A DNA stretch of 64,000 nucleotides from Streptomyces sp. HUAS CB01 (GCF_030406905.1 NZ_CP129137.1:7533501-7597500); one strand, 5' to 3'; numbered from the stretch's first letter, positions 53,189-62,418 are shown. The notes: generated by a model not told the origin, from the letters alone. A program made the numbers and translations.

Positions 53189-53812
53189 TCAGCCGTTGCC
53201 GGGTGCCACCGGCCGGGATTCGCCGTGGACGAGGTGCACGACCTGGTCCGCGATCGTGTCGAGGACGCCGGATGCGGCCGTCTCGTCGCCGAGCACCAGG
53301 AAGTTCAGGGTGAGCCCGTCGGTCATGACGGCCAGATAGTGCGCGAGGACCGCGACCGGGACGCGCAGTTCGAGTCCCATGTCGTGCCGCAGTTGGTCGA
53401 TGAGCTCGATGAACGTGTCGGTGTACAACTCGTACTGACGCCGTGCCAGGTGCTCGAACCCCGGCTGGCGCAGGGCGTACTGGGTGAGCTCGTAGGTGAG
53501 CATGTGTTCACCGGGGTTGGCGCGCACGTGGTCCCAGTAGGCCTGGAAACCCGCGCGGACGGTCTCCCGCAGGGTGGTCTGGGGCCGGATCGCCTCGCGC
53601 ACCACCGCGATGTAGTGCTCGGTGATGGCCTCGATGACGGACTCCAGCAGTTCCTGCTTGGAGTCGAAGCAGTAGTGGAAGACACTCAGCGACACCTGCG
53701 CCTCGGCGGCGATGGACCGTGTCGTCGTCCGGGGGACACCGTCACGGGTCATCGCCCGGATCGCTGCCTCGATCAGCTGTCGACGCCGTTCGGCCGACGG
53801 CATCCGTGCCAT
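53189..53812 (-). CDS. TetR-family transcriptional regulator
   Basis: The product is 207 aa from ATG 53812, with GAGGA upstream. The DNA-binding domain is TTTRSIAAEAQVSLSVFHYC, then FDSKQELLESVI. The ligand domain carries YLAVMTDGLTLNFLVLGDET, similar to BetI/YxaF-like C-terminal domains. It is 162 bases upstream of the sugar ABC operon on the same strand, so it probably regulates that operon or itself; no direct proof. Confidence 0.88.
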   Translation of the reverse strand: MARMPSAERRRQLIEAAIRAMTRDGVPRTTTRSIAAEAQVSLSVFHYCFDSKQELLESVIEAITEHYIAVVREAIRPQTTLRETVRAGFQAYWDHVRANPGEHMLTYELTQYALRQPGFEHLARRQYELYTDTFIELIDQLRHDMGLELRVPVAVLAHYLAVMTDGLTLNFLVLGDETAASGVLDTIADQVVHLVHGESRPVAPGNG

Positions 53813-53828
53813 GCGGGTCCTCGTTCCT

Positions 53829-53882
53829 GTGCCGTGCTGCGGTGCGTTGCGGTGCGGTGCTGTGCTGTCTGTGCGGTGCTGT
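53829..53882. repeat. Short degenerate GTGC(G/T)-type repeat upstream of the TetR gene
   Basis: Variants of GTGCGGTGCT and GTGCTGTGCT follow one another for about 50 bases just before the TetR start codon. It is probably slippage-prone non-coding DNA. The remaining gap to 54028 holds no gene. Confidence 0.55.
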
Positions 53883-54028
53883 TCCCCGCCCGGGTTTCCC
53901 CCGTCGTTCCGGGCAGGCGTTTCCCGTGTCCGGAACGGGGTGCGCGACGGGTGCCGGGGAAGCTGCCGGGGCCGGCCGGATCGGCTGATCCGGCCGGCCC
54001 CGGCCCCTGACGCCCCCCGCCGGCGGGC

Positions 54029-56092
54029 TCAGCTGCCGTAGACGCCGACCTCGCGCAGGGAGTAGCCCCACTTGGTGCCGCGTTCCAGCCCCTGGATGCG
54101 CACATGGCGCGCCGTCGTCCCGTCGAAACGGGCCGTGTCCAGGCCGCCGTCACCGGCCGTCGTGGACCACACCGGCCGCCAGTTCGTGCCGTCCGACGAC
54201 ACCTCGACCCGGTAGGACTTCCCGAAGGCGCGTTCCCATTCGAGGGTGACCCGTTTGACCAGGGCCGGTGCGCCGAGGTCGATCCGGATCCACTGGTCGT
54301 CGTTCCAGTCGCTCGCCCAGCGGGTCCCCGCGTTGCCGTCGACGGCCCGGCCGGGTGCGTAACTCGTGAACAGGCTCCACTCCGACGAGCTGGCCGTGGC
54401 CGGGGCGCTCGCGGCGAGGTTCACTCCGGCCCGGTGCCGCTCCGACCCGCCCCAGGTGCCGAGGTAGGACTCGGCGCCCCGGAAGAGGTCGTCCACGACG
54501 CCCTGGCCGCCGACGATCCGCACGTCCTCCAGCCAGTCCGGGACGAGGCCGTAGTGCGCCGCGCCGTCGGTGTTGAGGTCCCAGGTGCGCCGGCCGGTGG
54601 TCTGCCGGTCCAGGACGGAGCCGCCGTCGGCGCTGCGGAAGGGGTAACGCACCGGGTTGGGGGTGTCGGCCCCCCGTGGGCCCGGCCAGCCGCCGACACC
54701 GTTCATGTCGCTGCCGAAGCCGTATCCGGCACCGTACTTCTCACGCAGGGCGTCCGTGCGCTCGGCCTCCGCGCTGAACGCCTCGGAACCGTGCATGTAC
54801 TGGGCGATGAAGCCGCCCAGCCGGTAGACGCGCTCGGTCCAGTCGATGTCCATCCAGCTGTGCGAGGAGATCACGCCGGGGTACGACTCGGCCTCGAGGA
54901 TGTCGAGCACCCGGCCCGTGGCCTTGACGCTCATGTGGTCGATCTCGAGCATCATCTTGCGTTTCATCATGCCGCGCACCGCGTACTCGCCGAGTTCGGT
55001 GAGCCCGCGGGTGTTGCACTGTGCGTCGGCGGCGTACGACGGGACCTGCACGCCCGGCGGGAGTTCCTTCTCGGCGTTCGGAGCGGCGGCGACGCCGATC
55101 GGGTTGTCGTGCTGCGGGCCGGCGCACTTCTCCGTCTTCCAGAAGGTGCCCGTCGACAGGAACTGGCCGACGTTGATCGCGGTGCCGAGCGTGCCCGAGT
55201 CGAACCGGACGCCGCACAGGGCGTTGTCGAACTTGTGGCAGAGGAACATGCTCCGTACGCCGAGCTTGTGGAGCTCGTCGAGACCGCGGTCGATGTCGTC
55301 CCTGCCGCACTGCGGCACGTCCAGGATCTGCTTGCAGCCGAAGGGCTCGGAGGTCTCCACCCCGAGGACCACGGCCAGTTTGCCCTGCTCGATGACCTGC
55401 CGGGCCTGTGCGGAGTCGGTGACGATCCGGAAGAACCCCTTGCCCGGGCCGCCGTAGACCTTGTCGATGTACGCCTGCATCTCGTAGGTCTTCTGCGCCT
55501 GCAGGCGGATGGAGGTCATCTCGTCGCAGCTGCGGTCCTTGAAGAAGTAGACCGAGCAGATGACGCCGTTGGTGACCAGGTCGTTGACGAGGACGCGCTG
55601 GCCCCCGCGCCAGGCCCGCTCGATCCAGGCGTAGTAGTTCTGCTGGTGCGTGAGCGAGTCGTGGGCCGGCCAGTCCTTGAACGTCGGCCAGCCGTTGGGG
55701 TCGTGGCGGCCGTCCCCGCCCCTGGTGATGAAGTCGAAGACAGCGAGGGAACCGTCGGGGTAGTGCTCCGGGCAGTCCTTGAGCGCGTCGGCGATGCCCT
55801 GTTCCGAGAAGGCCTTGCCGCAGATGAGCCGTCCGCCGAACGCCTCGTTCGACATGATGTGGTTGTGCGCGTCGACGAAACCGCGCACCTTTCCGTCGGG
55901 GCCGGTGCCCTTGAAGGGCTCGCCCGTGACATTGATCCCGGAGTCGGGCGCGGGCCGGGCGGCCGGGACCCACCAGCCGGACTCGGCCGAGGACCCGGGG
56001 GCCGTGCCGAGGACCAGGGTCAGCGCGGTGAGGAGCAAGGTCACCACCGCGAGGGGTCCACGGCGGCGACGCAAGTGCCGTTTCATCGTCAT
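54029..56092 (-). CDS. Secreted TIM-barrel hydrolase-like protein with C-terminal discoidin (F5/8 type C) domain
   Basis: The product is 687 aa from ATG 56092 with GAAGGC upstream. A basic start (MKRHLRRRRGPLAVVTLLL) plus hydrophobic core is the signal peptide. Residues ~60-530 resemble metal-dependent amidohydrolase/membrane-dipeptidase barrels: FVDAHNHIMSN, VVLGVETSEPFGC, MLEIDHMSVKA, VISSHSWMDIDW, FGSDMNGVGG. Residues ~545-687 form a discoidin domain (APGRAVDGNAGTRWASDWND, then the IRIDLG strand) that usually binds carbohydrate. The substrate is unknown. Confidence 0.82.
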   Translation of the reverse strand: MTMKRHLRRRRGPLAVVTLLLTALTLVLGTAPGSSAESGWWVPAARPAPDSGINVTGEPFKGTGPDGKVRGFVDAHNHIMSNEAFGGRLICGKAFSEQGIADALKDCPEHYPDGSLAVFDFITRGGDGRHDPNGWPTFKDWPAHDSLTHQQNYYAWIERAWRGGQRVLVNDLVTNGVICSVYFFKDRSCDEMTSIRLQAQKTYEMQAYIDKVYGGPGKGFFRIVTDSAQARQVIEQGKLAVVLGVETSEPFGCKQILDVPQCGRDDIDRGLDELHKLGVRSMFLCHKFDNALCGVRFDSGTLGTAINVGQFLSTGTFWKTEKCAGPQHDNPIGVAAAPNAEKELPPGVQVPSYAADAQCNTRGLTELGEYAVRGMMKRKMMLEIDHMSVKATGRVLDILEAESYPGVISSHSWMDIDWTERVYRLGGFIAQYMHGSEAFSAEAERTDALREKYGAGYGFGSDMNGVGGWPGPRGADTPNPVRYPFRSADGGSVLDRQTTGRRTWDLNTDGAAHYGLVPDWLEDVRIVGGQGVVDDLFRGAESYLGTWGGSERHRAGVNLAASAPATASSSEWSLFTSYAPGRAVDGNAGTRWASDWNDDQWIRIDLGAPALVKRVTLEWERAFGKSYRVEVSSDGTNWRPVWSTTAGDGGLDTARFDGTTARHVRIQGLERGTKWGYSLREVGVYGS

Positions 56093-56480
56093 CTCTCAAG
56101 CCTTCGGTGAGCGGACGGCCGGGGCCGGGGGCCGAGTCCGTCCGGAGCCGGGACCTTCCGCCGAGATCCCCCTGTCATGACCCGTGCAAGCGGTGCGACG
56201 AGGATCGCGACTGTCACACAAAGAGTCAATAGTCCGGGACAACCGACCTGATGACCGAGGCGGCCGCCAACGACCGTCGCTATCGCGGCAGTTCGGGACG
56301 GGCGCATCGGGTGCGGAGCGGATCGGCGCCCCGTCTTCCGTGTTGGCCCATCTTTCACCGCCGTGACATCCGCACGGCTTGGCGCACCGCCCCCGGCCGT
56401 GGATGCTGAGCTGGACATGTCAACGGCGCAGCCCGTCCCGGCGCGCGCCGCACCCCCACCGCGGTCGTCTGGAGAACGCA
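56093..56480. other. Divergent promoter region between the discoidin-domain and NLP genes
   Basis: 388 bases with a relatively A/T-rich centre. On the minus strand TTGACT (56229-56224) and, 17 bases on, GATCCT (56206-56201) form a plausible promoter for the discoidin-domain gene, with a leader of about 100 bases. No gene is supported. Confidence 0.4.
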
Positions 56481-57248
56481 GTGAAGAGAAGGTCACGCAT
56501 CCGCAAGGTCCCCGTGGTCCTCGCCAGTGCCGTCGCGCTGGTCGTCGCCACCCCCGGCAGCGCTCTCGCCGCCCCTCCCACCGCGCTGCCCGCGAACGCG
56601 AACGCACTGGAGCAGACGTACCAGCCGGCCTACGACTACGACACCGACGGCTGCTACCCCACCCCCGCCATCGGCCCCGACGGCACCGTGAACGGGGGCC
56701 TCAACCCCTCCGGGGCCCTCAACGGCCAGTGCCGTGACTCCTGGGACCTCGACAACACCAACGGATACGCGCGGCAGAAGTGCAACAACGGCTGGTGCGC
56801 GCTGATCTACGGGCTCTACTTCGAGAAGGACCAGGCCGTGGCGGGCAGTGGACTCGGCGGCCACCGCCACGACTGGGAACACGTCGTCGTGTGGGTGCAG
56901 AACGACCAGGCCCAGTACGTCGCCACGTCGGCCCACGGCTCGTTCGACGTCCACCACCGTGACCGGATCCGGTGGGACGGCACCCACCCCAAGATCGTCT
57001 ATCACAAGGACGGTCTGAGCACCCACTGCTTCCGCCCGGCCGACTCCAACGACGAGCCTCCGGAGAACCACCACCGCACCTGGCAGTTTCCCCGGCTGGT
57101 GGGCTGGGACGGCTACCCCGCCGGCATCCGGGAGAAGCTCAGCCGGGCCGACTTCGGCAGCGCCGTCTTCGGCCTCAAGGACGGCAACCTCAACAGCCAT
57201 CTGGAGAAGGCCAAGCCGGCCGGCATTCCGTTCGACCCGCACGCCTGA
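56481..57248 (+). CDS. Secreted NPP1-type necrosis-inducing-like protein (NLP)
   Basis: The product is 255 aa from GTG 56481. The basic start and VPVVLASAVALVVATPGSAL form a signal peptide cleaved near ALAA. The diagnostic NLP heptapeptide GHRHDWE is present, preceded by CNNGWCALIYGLYFEKDQ. Four or more cysteines are visible, including CRDSW and CNNGWC. NLPs of oomycetes, fungi and some bacteria bind plant sphingolipids and damage membranes; toxicity of this one is not established. A strong terminator follows. Confidence 0.9.
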   Translation: MKRRSRIRKVPVVLASAVALVVATPGSALAAPPTALPANANALEQTYQPAYDYDTDGCYPTPAIGPDGTVNGGLNPSGALNGQCRDSWDLDNTNGYARQKCNNGWCALIYGLYFEKDQAVAGSGLGGHRHDWEHVVVWVQNDQAQYVATSAHGSFDVHHRDRIRWDGTHPKIVYHKDGLSTHCFRPADSNDEPPENHHRTWQFPRLVGWDGYPAGIREKLSRADFGSAVFGLKDGNLNSHLEKAKPAGIPFDPHA

Positions 57249-57257
57249 CCCGAGCGC

Positions 57258-57284
57258 GGCGCCCGTCCCGGAGGGGCGGGCGCC
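57258..57284 (+). terminator. Terminator of the NLP gene
   Basis: GGCGCCCGTCCC (57258-57269) pairs with GGGGCGGGCGCC (57273-57284), 12 pairs with one wobble, with a three-base loop, starting 10 bases after the stop. Confidence 0.75.
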
Positions 57285-57678
57285 GGACGCCCCGCGTCAG
57301 CCGGAGGCGACCGACCGCAGCACGAGAAGGGCGATGCCGTCCCTGCGGGGGCGGGGCCGTGCCGCAGGAGTCCGGCGAGGAGGCCGTCGAGGCCACTGGT
57401 GGCGGAGCGGGCGAGCCGGCGCGCGAGACGGCCGACGGACGGCGACGTCTCCCGTCCCGCGGTGCCGACGGCACGCGCTCCGAGGACGACCCCGGCCGGC
57501 CCTGTCGCGGCCTCTGTCCGGCGACCCCGCGCCGCCCGCCCCGTGGCCGGGCACAACCGTGCCGGAGCACGCTCCGCCCGCCCGCCGGGGCTGGAAGGGT
57601 CACAGAAACTTCACGGACACGGGCGTTCTCCGCGCCCTCCTGCGGCAAAGCGAGCGGAAAGCCGCGAGGAGGAGACCC
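57285..57678. other. Intergenic region, no gene seen
   Basis: 394 bases of GC-rich sequence with only Arg/Ala-rich shadow frames. The 3' part (57595-57678) carries the leader of the next small gene; a GAAACTTCACGG stretch around 57605 stands out as less GC-rich and may belong to its promoter. Confidence 0.4.
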
Positions 57679-57885
57679 ATGATTCTCACTGCCGTGCTCA
57701 TACCGCCCGCGCTGCTCCTGCTGATCATCGCGATGGACCGCCTCGAGGACCGGATCCTCTCCGCGCCGGAGGCCCCTCGGCACGCCCGGCCCCGCGGCCG
57801 CCTGCGTCTTCTGCCCGGACGCGGGCCCGGGAACCCGCCCGATGCCGAGGGCGCCGACGACGCCCTCCCCGAGGTGGCGGCCTGA
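57679..57885 (+). CDS. Small single-helix membrane protein (68 aa)
   Basis: The product is a 68-aa protein from ATG 57679, with GAGGAGGAG directly upstream. One hydrophobic helix (MILTAVLIPPALLLLIIAMD) is followed by a basic and then acidic polar tail. No family name is known to me. Convergent with the ligase gene. Confidence 0.65.
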   Translation: MILTAVLIPPALLLLIIAMDRLEDRILSAPEAPRHARPRGRLRLLPGRGPGNPPDAEGADDALPEVAA

Positions 57886-57907
57886 GGCGGGACAGGGCCC
57901 GGCAGTA

Positions 57908-57939
57908 CGCCGGCCATCTCCGGACGGGGACGGCCGGCG
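57908..57939. terminator. Bidirectional hairpin between convergent genes
   Basis: CGCCGGCC (57908-57915) pairs with GGCCGGCG (57932-57939) across a 16-base loop, between the small membrane-protein gene and the ligase gene. Confidence 0.6.
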
Positions 57940-57959
57940 CGGCCCGACGCCGTCCGGGC

Positions 57960-59057
57960 TCAGCCCTGGGTGAGCCCGACGCACTCCGTGACGACATCGC
58001 GCAGGTTGCCGGTCCGCTCGAGCAGCGCCCGCTGCACCCGTGCTCCGTTGCCGCGGGCCAGCAGCGCGTCGACACCGTGGCGAGCCGGTACGAGGTCGCC
58101 TGTCGCGTCCAGGGCGTCCTTCACATGGTCGAGAAGCGCGCGCACGACACTCTCCGCCGGGGCGGGCCGCATCGTGAGCGGATGCATGAGCTCGTGCTCG
58201 AGCCCGTACCGCCCGGCCTGCCACTCGGCCATCCGCAGCAGCGCCACCCCGTGGCCGGCCGGCGGCTCGCCCTTCTGCCACTCTCCTGCGGCCGTCTCCA
58301 CCAGACCCCGCGCCAGCGTGGCGAGCAGCACCGTGGTGGACGGATCCAGGCATACGTCGGCGACCCGGATCTCGACGGTGGGGTAACGGTGGGAGAGACG
58401 GGCGTCGAAGTAGATCATGCCCTCGTCCCGCAGGACACCGGTGCCGAGCATGTCCCGGACCTGCGCGTGGTACCGCTCCGGTGAGCCGAAGACCTCCACC
58501 GGGCCGGCGGAGGGCCAGCGGCCCCAGACCTGGCTGCGGTAGCTGCCGTACAGGGTGTCCTTGCCCTGCCAGAACGGGGAGTTCGCGCTCATCGCCATGA
58601 GCACGGCCAGCCAGGGCCGGATGCGGTCGAGAACCGCGACGCCCTCCTCGTCGGACTCCACGGAGACGTGCACGTGGCAGCCGCTGGTGAGCTGCTCCTG
58701 CGCCGTCAGACCGAACTTCGCGCCCATCCAGCGGTGCCGTTCGCCGAATCCCATCGAGGGGCTGACGGGCAGCGGGGACGTGGCCAGTGCGGCGACCGCC
58801 CCACCCACCCGTTCCGCGTGGCGGGCCGCCTCGGCGCGCCAGTTGCGGATCTCCTCGGCGATGTCGCGCATGGAGACGTGCGGCCGGGTCGCGAACTCGA
58901 GCTGCTCGCGCTGCAGTTCCTCCTCGAACACCTCGTCCTTGTCCTCACGGACCGCCTCCCGGGAAGCGGCGGCCAGCACTGCCGTCGACAGGGCTCGGGG
59001 CTCCCCGCTCTCGGCGTCCACCAACAGCAGTTCCTCTTCGACACCCACACTGCGCAC
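57960..59057 (-). CDS. Glutamate-cysteine ligase family 2 protein (YbdK-like carboxylate-amine ligase)
   Basis: The product is 365 aa from GTG 59057, with a weak AGGCAG box. The GCS2 start VGVEEELLLVDAESGEP, LTSGCHVHVSVESDEE and VEIRVADVCLDPSTT are typical of the YbdK/EgtA-like family, which forms gamma-glutamyl amides with ATP. The true substrate (cysteine or another amine) is not readable. It is divergent from the EgtC-like amidotransferase gene, suggesting a shared gamma-glutamyl pathway. Confidence 0.86.
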   Translation of the reverse strand: MRSVGVEEELLLVDAESGEPRALSTAVLAAASREAVREDKDEVFEEELQREQLEFATRPHVSMRDIAEEIRNWRAEAARHAERVGGAVAALATSPLPVSPSMGFGERHRWMGAKFGLTAQEQLTSGCHVHVSVESDEEGVAVLDRIRPWLAVLMAMSANSPFWQGKDTLYGSYRSQVWGRWPSAGPVEVFGSPERYHAQVRDMLGTGVLRDEGMIYFDARLSHRYPTVEIRVADVCLDPSTTVLLATLARGLVETAAGEWQKGEPPAGHGVALLRMAEWQAGRYGLEHELMHPLTMRPAPAESVVRALLDHVKDALDATGDLVPARHGVDALLARGNGARVQRALLERTGNLRDVVTECVGLTQG

Positions 59058-59414
59058 GCCAACTGCCTTTCCGCGGCCCGGGCCGCAGTCGTCCACTCTC
59101 CTCGGGCCACCGGGCGCGTGGTGTCCCACCCGCCGGGTCGGCCTGGCGGACGGATGCCCCGGGAACGGTCGGCGACACCTCGGGGCGGGGACGCGAACCC
59201 CGGCGACGTGCCCGGTCACCCGTTTGCCCGCGGCCGCGGCGGGACAGACGACCCGGCGACGGGACAGGCTGGACCGTGCCGTGTCGTGCCGCCCGCGCAG
59301 CGCGGACGGGCGGCACGACACGGCGAGCGGAACGACAGGGCGCGGGGAACGACGCAGGTCGGACGGCGCGCGGAACGACGCAGATCGGACAACGATCGGA
59401 AGAGGAAGGTCGCC
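59058..59414. other. Divergent intergenic region between the ligase and amidotransferase genes
   Basis: 357 bases. The part nearest the amidotransferase gene holds short direct repeats: GGAACGACGCAG (59347 and 59371) and variants of GGTCGGACGGCG/GATCGGACAACG. Promoters for both genes should lie here but I could not place them. No gene is supported. Confidence 0.45.
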
Positions 59415-60257
59415 ATGTGCCGGTGGCTCGCCTACTCGGGTACGCCCGTGCAGCTCGAAACCATTCTCTACCGGCCGAGGCACTCCCTGATCGACCAGAG
59501 CCTGCACTCCCGTCTCGGCGTCGAGACGACGAACGGCGACGGCTTCGGCCTCGGCTGGTACGGGGAGGAGACCGAGACCCCGGCCGTGGTCCGGGACACG
59601 GGGCCGGCGTGGAACAACCGCAACCTCCGGGAGATCGCGGCCCATGTGCGTTCGCCGTTGTTCTTCGCCCACGTCCGCGCCTCCACCGGCTCGGCCGTGC
59701 AGCAGACCAACTGCCACCCGTTCCGGCACGGCCGGTGGATGTGGATGCACAACGGCGCGATCACCGACTTCCACCGTCTGCGGCGTGACCTCGCCCTGGC
59801 CGTCGACCCGGTGCTGTTCTCCTTCGTCGAGGGCTCCACCGACTCCGAGGTCATGTTCTTCCTGGCCCTCACCTTCGGCCTCGACCAGGACGTGCCGGGC
59901 GCCGTGGCGAGGATGGCCGGGTACGTCGAGGCGGTGGGCCGCGACGAGGGCGTGGAACACCCGCTCCAGATGACGATCGCGGTGAGCGACGGCGAACGGC
60001 TGTGGACCTTCCGCTACTCCAGCGAAGGGGCCTCCCGTTCCCTGTACTACAGCAACAGGGTCGAGACCCTGCGATCCCTCCATCCCGACGCGGAATTCCT
60101 CCGGGACGTGTCCGAGGGCACCCGCCTGGTCGTGTCCGAACCGCTCGGCGACCTCCCGGGTGCGTGGAGCGCCGTACCCGAGAGCAGCTACAGCGTCGTC
60201 CACGACGGGGAACTCGATCTGCGGCCCTTCGCCCCGGAGCCCCCCGGCCGGAGCTGA
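59415..60257 (+). CDS. Class II glutamine amidotransferase (EgtC-like)
   Basis: The product is 280 aa from ATG 59415, behind GAGGAAGG. MCRWLAYSG exposes Cys2 as the Ntn nucleophile after Met removal. TNGDGFGLGWYG, FAHVRASTGSAVQQTNCHPF and MHNGAITDFHR are the glutamine/glutamyl-binding elements. EgtC removes the gamma-glutamyl group from an ergothioneine precursor; this copy is not next to egtB or egtD, so it may act on another gamma-glutamyl amide, perhaps made by the divergent ligase. Confidence 0.88.
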   Translation: MCRWLAYSGTPVQLETILYRPRHSLIDQSLHSRLGVETTNGDGFGLGWYGEETETPAVVRDTGPAWNNRNLREIAAHVRSPLFFAHVRASTGSAVQQTNCHPFRHGRWMWMHNGAITDFHRLRRDLALAVDPVLFSFVEGSTDSEVMFFLALTFGLDQDVPGAVARMAGYVEAVGRDEGVEHPLQMTIAVSDGERLWTFRYSSEGASRSLYYSNRVETLRSLHPDAEFLRDVSEGTRLVVSEPLGDLPGAWSAVPESSYSVVHDGELDLRPFAPEPPGRS

Positions 60258-60269
60258 ACGGCCGGGACC

Positions 60270-60300
60270 GGGGCGGCACGGCGACCCGTGCCGTCGCCCC
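60270..60300. terminator. Hairpin between the amidotransferase and methyltransferase genes
   Basis: GGGGCGGCACGG (60270-60281) pairs with CCGTGC (60286-60291) and, after a small bulge, CGCCCC (60295-60300). It starts 13 bases after the amidotransferase stop. Confidence 0.5.
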
Positions 60301-60388
60301 GTCCCCGGGCGCCCCTCGGCCCGGCCGCCGCCGCCCGTCATCCGGTACGGCCACGCACCCCGGGGCCGCCGATCGTCCCCGCGGCCGC

Positions 60389-61162
60389 TCAGCGGGAGCA
60401 GACGACGGTCACCAGGGTGAAGGACGCGAAGAACGGTCCTTCCGAGAGCGAGGTGAACCACTGGCGGCCCCGCGCGGCGTCGATGCGGCCCTCCCCGATC
60501 GCGCGCTGCATGTTGCGGCCCAGCCCGAGCATGTGGTCGGCGTCCGCGAAGTCGCGGAAGACGGGCGTGGTGGCGAGCACGGCTTCCACGGCGAAACCGG
60601 CGCGGGAGGCGTGGCGTGCGAGGCCTCGGCCGATGGTGGCGTTGCGGACGACTTCGGACGCGGTGTAGCGCGTGAACGCGCGGCTCGTGTCGAGATCCTC
60701 CGCGTCGACGACCAGGGTGTCCCAGTCCGGTTCCGCGAGACCGATCAGGGCTCCGTGGCGCGTCGCCGTGCGCAGCTGGGCCAGAACGCCCTCCGGGTCG
60801 GCCACGTGCATGAGGACTCGGTCGATCCTGGCCCGGTCCGCCGTCCCCGGCTCGACCGGGAGCGCGTGGGCGTCGCCCTCGCGGACGTCGACCACCGGCA
60901 GGTGGGCGGTGCGTTGCCTGGCCCGGTCGAGCATCGCCGGATCACGGTCCACGCCGATCACGGTGCCGCCGTCCCCGACCCGTTCCGCCAGCGAAGGCAG
61001 ATCCGTCCCCGGGCCGCAGCCGACGTCCAGCACGGTATGCCCCGGCCGTACGTCCAGGAGGTCCAGCAGTTGCTGCTTGTACGCCCTGCCGGCCCCGTCG
61101 GCGGCGGCCCGCAGCATGTACGCGGCCTGGTCGGGTGAGGGCGTACCAAGGGTCGTCGGCAT
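60389..61162 (-). CDS. Class I SAM-dependent methyltransferase
   Basis: The product is 257 aa from ATG 61162; the binding site is weak. SAM-binding motif I is TVLDVGCGPGTDLPSL, followed by VIGVDRDPAMLDRARQRTAH (motif post-I) and DRARIDRVLMHVADPEGVL. The later ALIGLAEPDWDTLVVDAEDL matches methyltransferases of the UbiE/Coq5-like group. The acceptor is unknown. It is not the histidine-methylating EgtD type (about 320 residues, different motifs). Confidence 0.85.
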   Translation of the reverse strand: MPTTLGTPSPDQAAYMLRAAADGAGRAYKQQLLDLLDVRPGHTVLDVGCGPGTDLPSLAERVGDGGTVIGVDRDPAMLDRARQRTAHLPVVDVREGDAHALPVEPGTADRARIDRVLMHVADPEGVLAQLRTATRHGALIGLAEPDWDTLVVDAEDLDTSRAFTRYTASEVVRNATIGRGLARHASRAGFAVEAVLATTPVFRDFADADHMLGLGRNMQRAIGEGRIDAARGRQWFTSLSEGPFFASFTLVTVVCSR

Positions 61163-61522
61163 GCCCGTGAGTAAATCATCCGGCAGGAAAGGGCGGCAGG
61201 ACCCGGGCGCGGCAAGGCAGTCGCCCGCGGCGCGGCCACGAGAAGGACAACCGCTGGGGGTTCCCGCCCTCGGAACGTGCGCCGGCCCTGTGTCCGGGCC
61301 GCCCCCGCGCCGTGCGACCTGGCGGGATCGCCGAGGTCCACCGCACCGGGATCCGGCCACGCCCGCCGCATGAACTCCCGTACGTGCACCACGTGGTACG
61401 CGTGTCCCATCAGCAGCCCCGGACGCGTACCCGCCTGCCCCCGTGCCGGTCGGGCGGATGGATGACGACGAGCGGTGGCCCCACCACCGCTCCCGCCGCT
61501 CGCACCGGCGCCGTACCCGGCA
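61163..61522. other. Intergenic region, no gene seen
   Basis: 360 bases between two genes on the minus strand (methyltransferase downstream, STAS upstream). The short frames here are Arg/Pro/Thr-rich shadows without binding sites. Confidence 0.45.
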
Positions 61523-62206
61523 TCAGCCCGTGGGCTCCGTCGTGCCGGGTGCGCTCGGAACGGGATCGGCCGTGGCCCGCACTCCGGCAGCGGTCCGGCC
61601 CTGGATGCCCAGTCCCACGCGCGTGAGTGCCGCGACGACGGCGTCGCCGAGGACCCGGTCCGCCGCACCGGTCGACTCGGGGTCGTCGCCGGTCCGCCAG
61701 GAGACCTCGACCGCGTCACCGTCAGCACGGACGTGCAGGAAGCCGGACATCGCGAGTCGGGCGGTGAGCGGGAGACCGGCCCGGAGCAGTGCGGTGCGTA
61801 CCGTCGCGACGAGAGGCGAGGGATCGGGCTCCTCGACCTGGGGACACGGGATGAAGAACTGCGCGGTGCCGGTGGTCTCCATCAGGCGCCGCATCACACC
61901 GCCGGCCGTCGTGACGACGACGGTCCGCCCGGAGGCCAGGGCTCGCTCGCGCAGTTCGACCAGCATCCGCAGACCGGCGGTGTCGCAGTACGACACCTGG
62001 GAGAGGTCGAGGTCGAGCCCCTCGGAGGACGCCTGGAGCGCCGATACGAGCGTGGTCTCCAGCACTTCGGCGTCCAGCCCGGTGATGGGGCCGCACACCG
62101 TCACCGTCGCCCGCCCCCGGGTGCCGTCGGTGACCGCGGCGACCACGGAGGCCGGTTCGGCCCGGGTGGGCGACCTGTCCAGACCACGGGGCCAGAAAGC
62201 AATCAC
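61523..62206 (-). CDS. STAS-domain anti-sigma-factor-antagonist-like protein with C-terminal extension
   Basis: The product is 227 aa from GTG 62206, behind GGAGGTG. Residues ~28-130 form a STAS domain: ATVTVCGPITGLDAEVLETT, then LDLDLSQVSYCDTAGLRMLV. Threonine stands where phosphorylated serine sits in SpoIIAA/RsbV (D-T-A-G-L). A further ~95 residues resemble a degenerate second helical-beta region (PLTARLAMSGFLHVRADGD). With the phosphatase gene upstream, it forms a partner-switching module. Confidence 0.82.
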   Translation of the reverse strand: MIAFWPRGLDRSPTRAEPASVVAAVTDGTRGRATVTVCGPITGLDAEVLETTLVSALQASSEGLDLDLSQVSYCDTAGLRMLVELRERALASGRTVVVTTAGGVMRRLMETTGTAQFFIPCPQVEEPDPSPLVATVRTALLRAGLPLTARLAMSGFLHVRADGDAVEVSWRTGDDPESTGAADRVLGDAVVAALTRVGLGIQGRTAAGVRATADPVPSAPGTTEPTG

Positions 62207-62418
62207 GAGACACCTCCGGGAAAGACCTGCTTCCCACCCATGATCGGGACGGCGGCCCGTTGGGGCAGCCCATGGGGCGAACCGATCCGTCGGTAATGTC
62301 CGTAAAGCGAAGTATCGGCCCTGCGTGCGGTGGCAGGTGCCGAGCGGGCCAGTGCGGTCCGGCCGACCGCGCACCGGACGAGGAACGGCGGAACTGCCCC
62401 TCCCGCGGTGTCTCCCCG

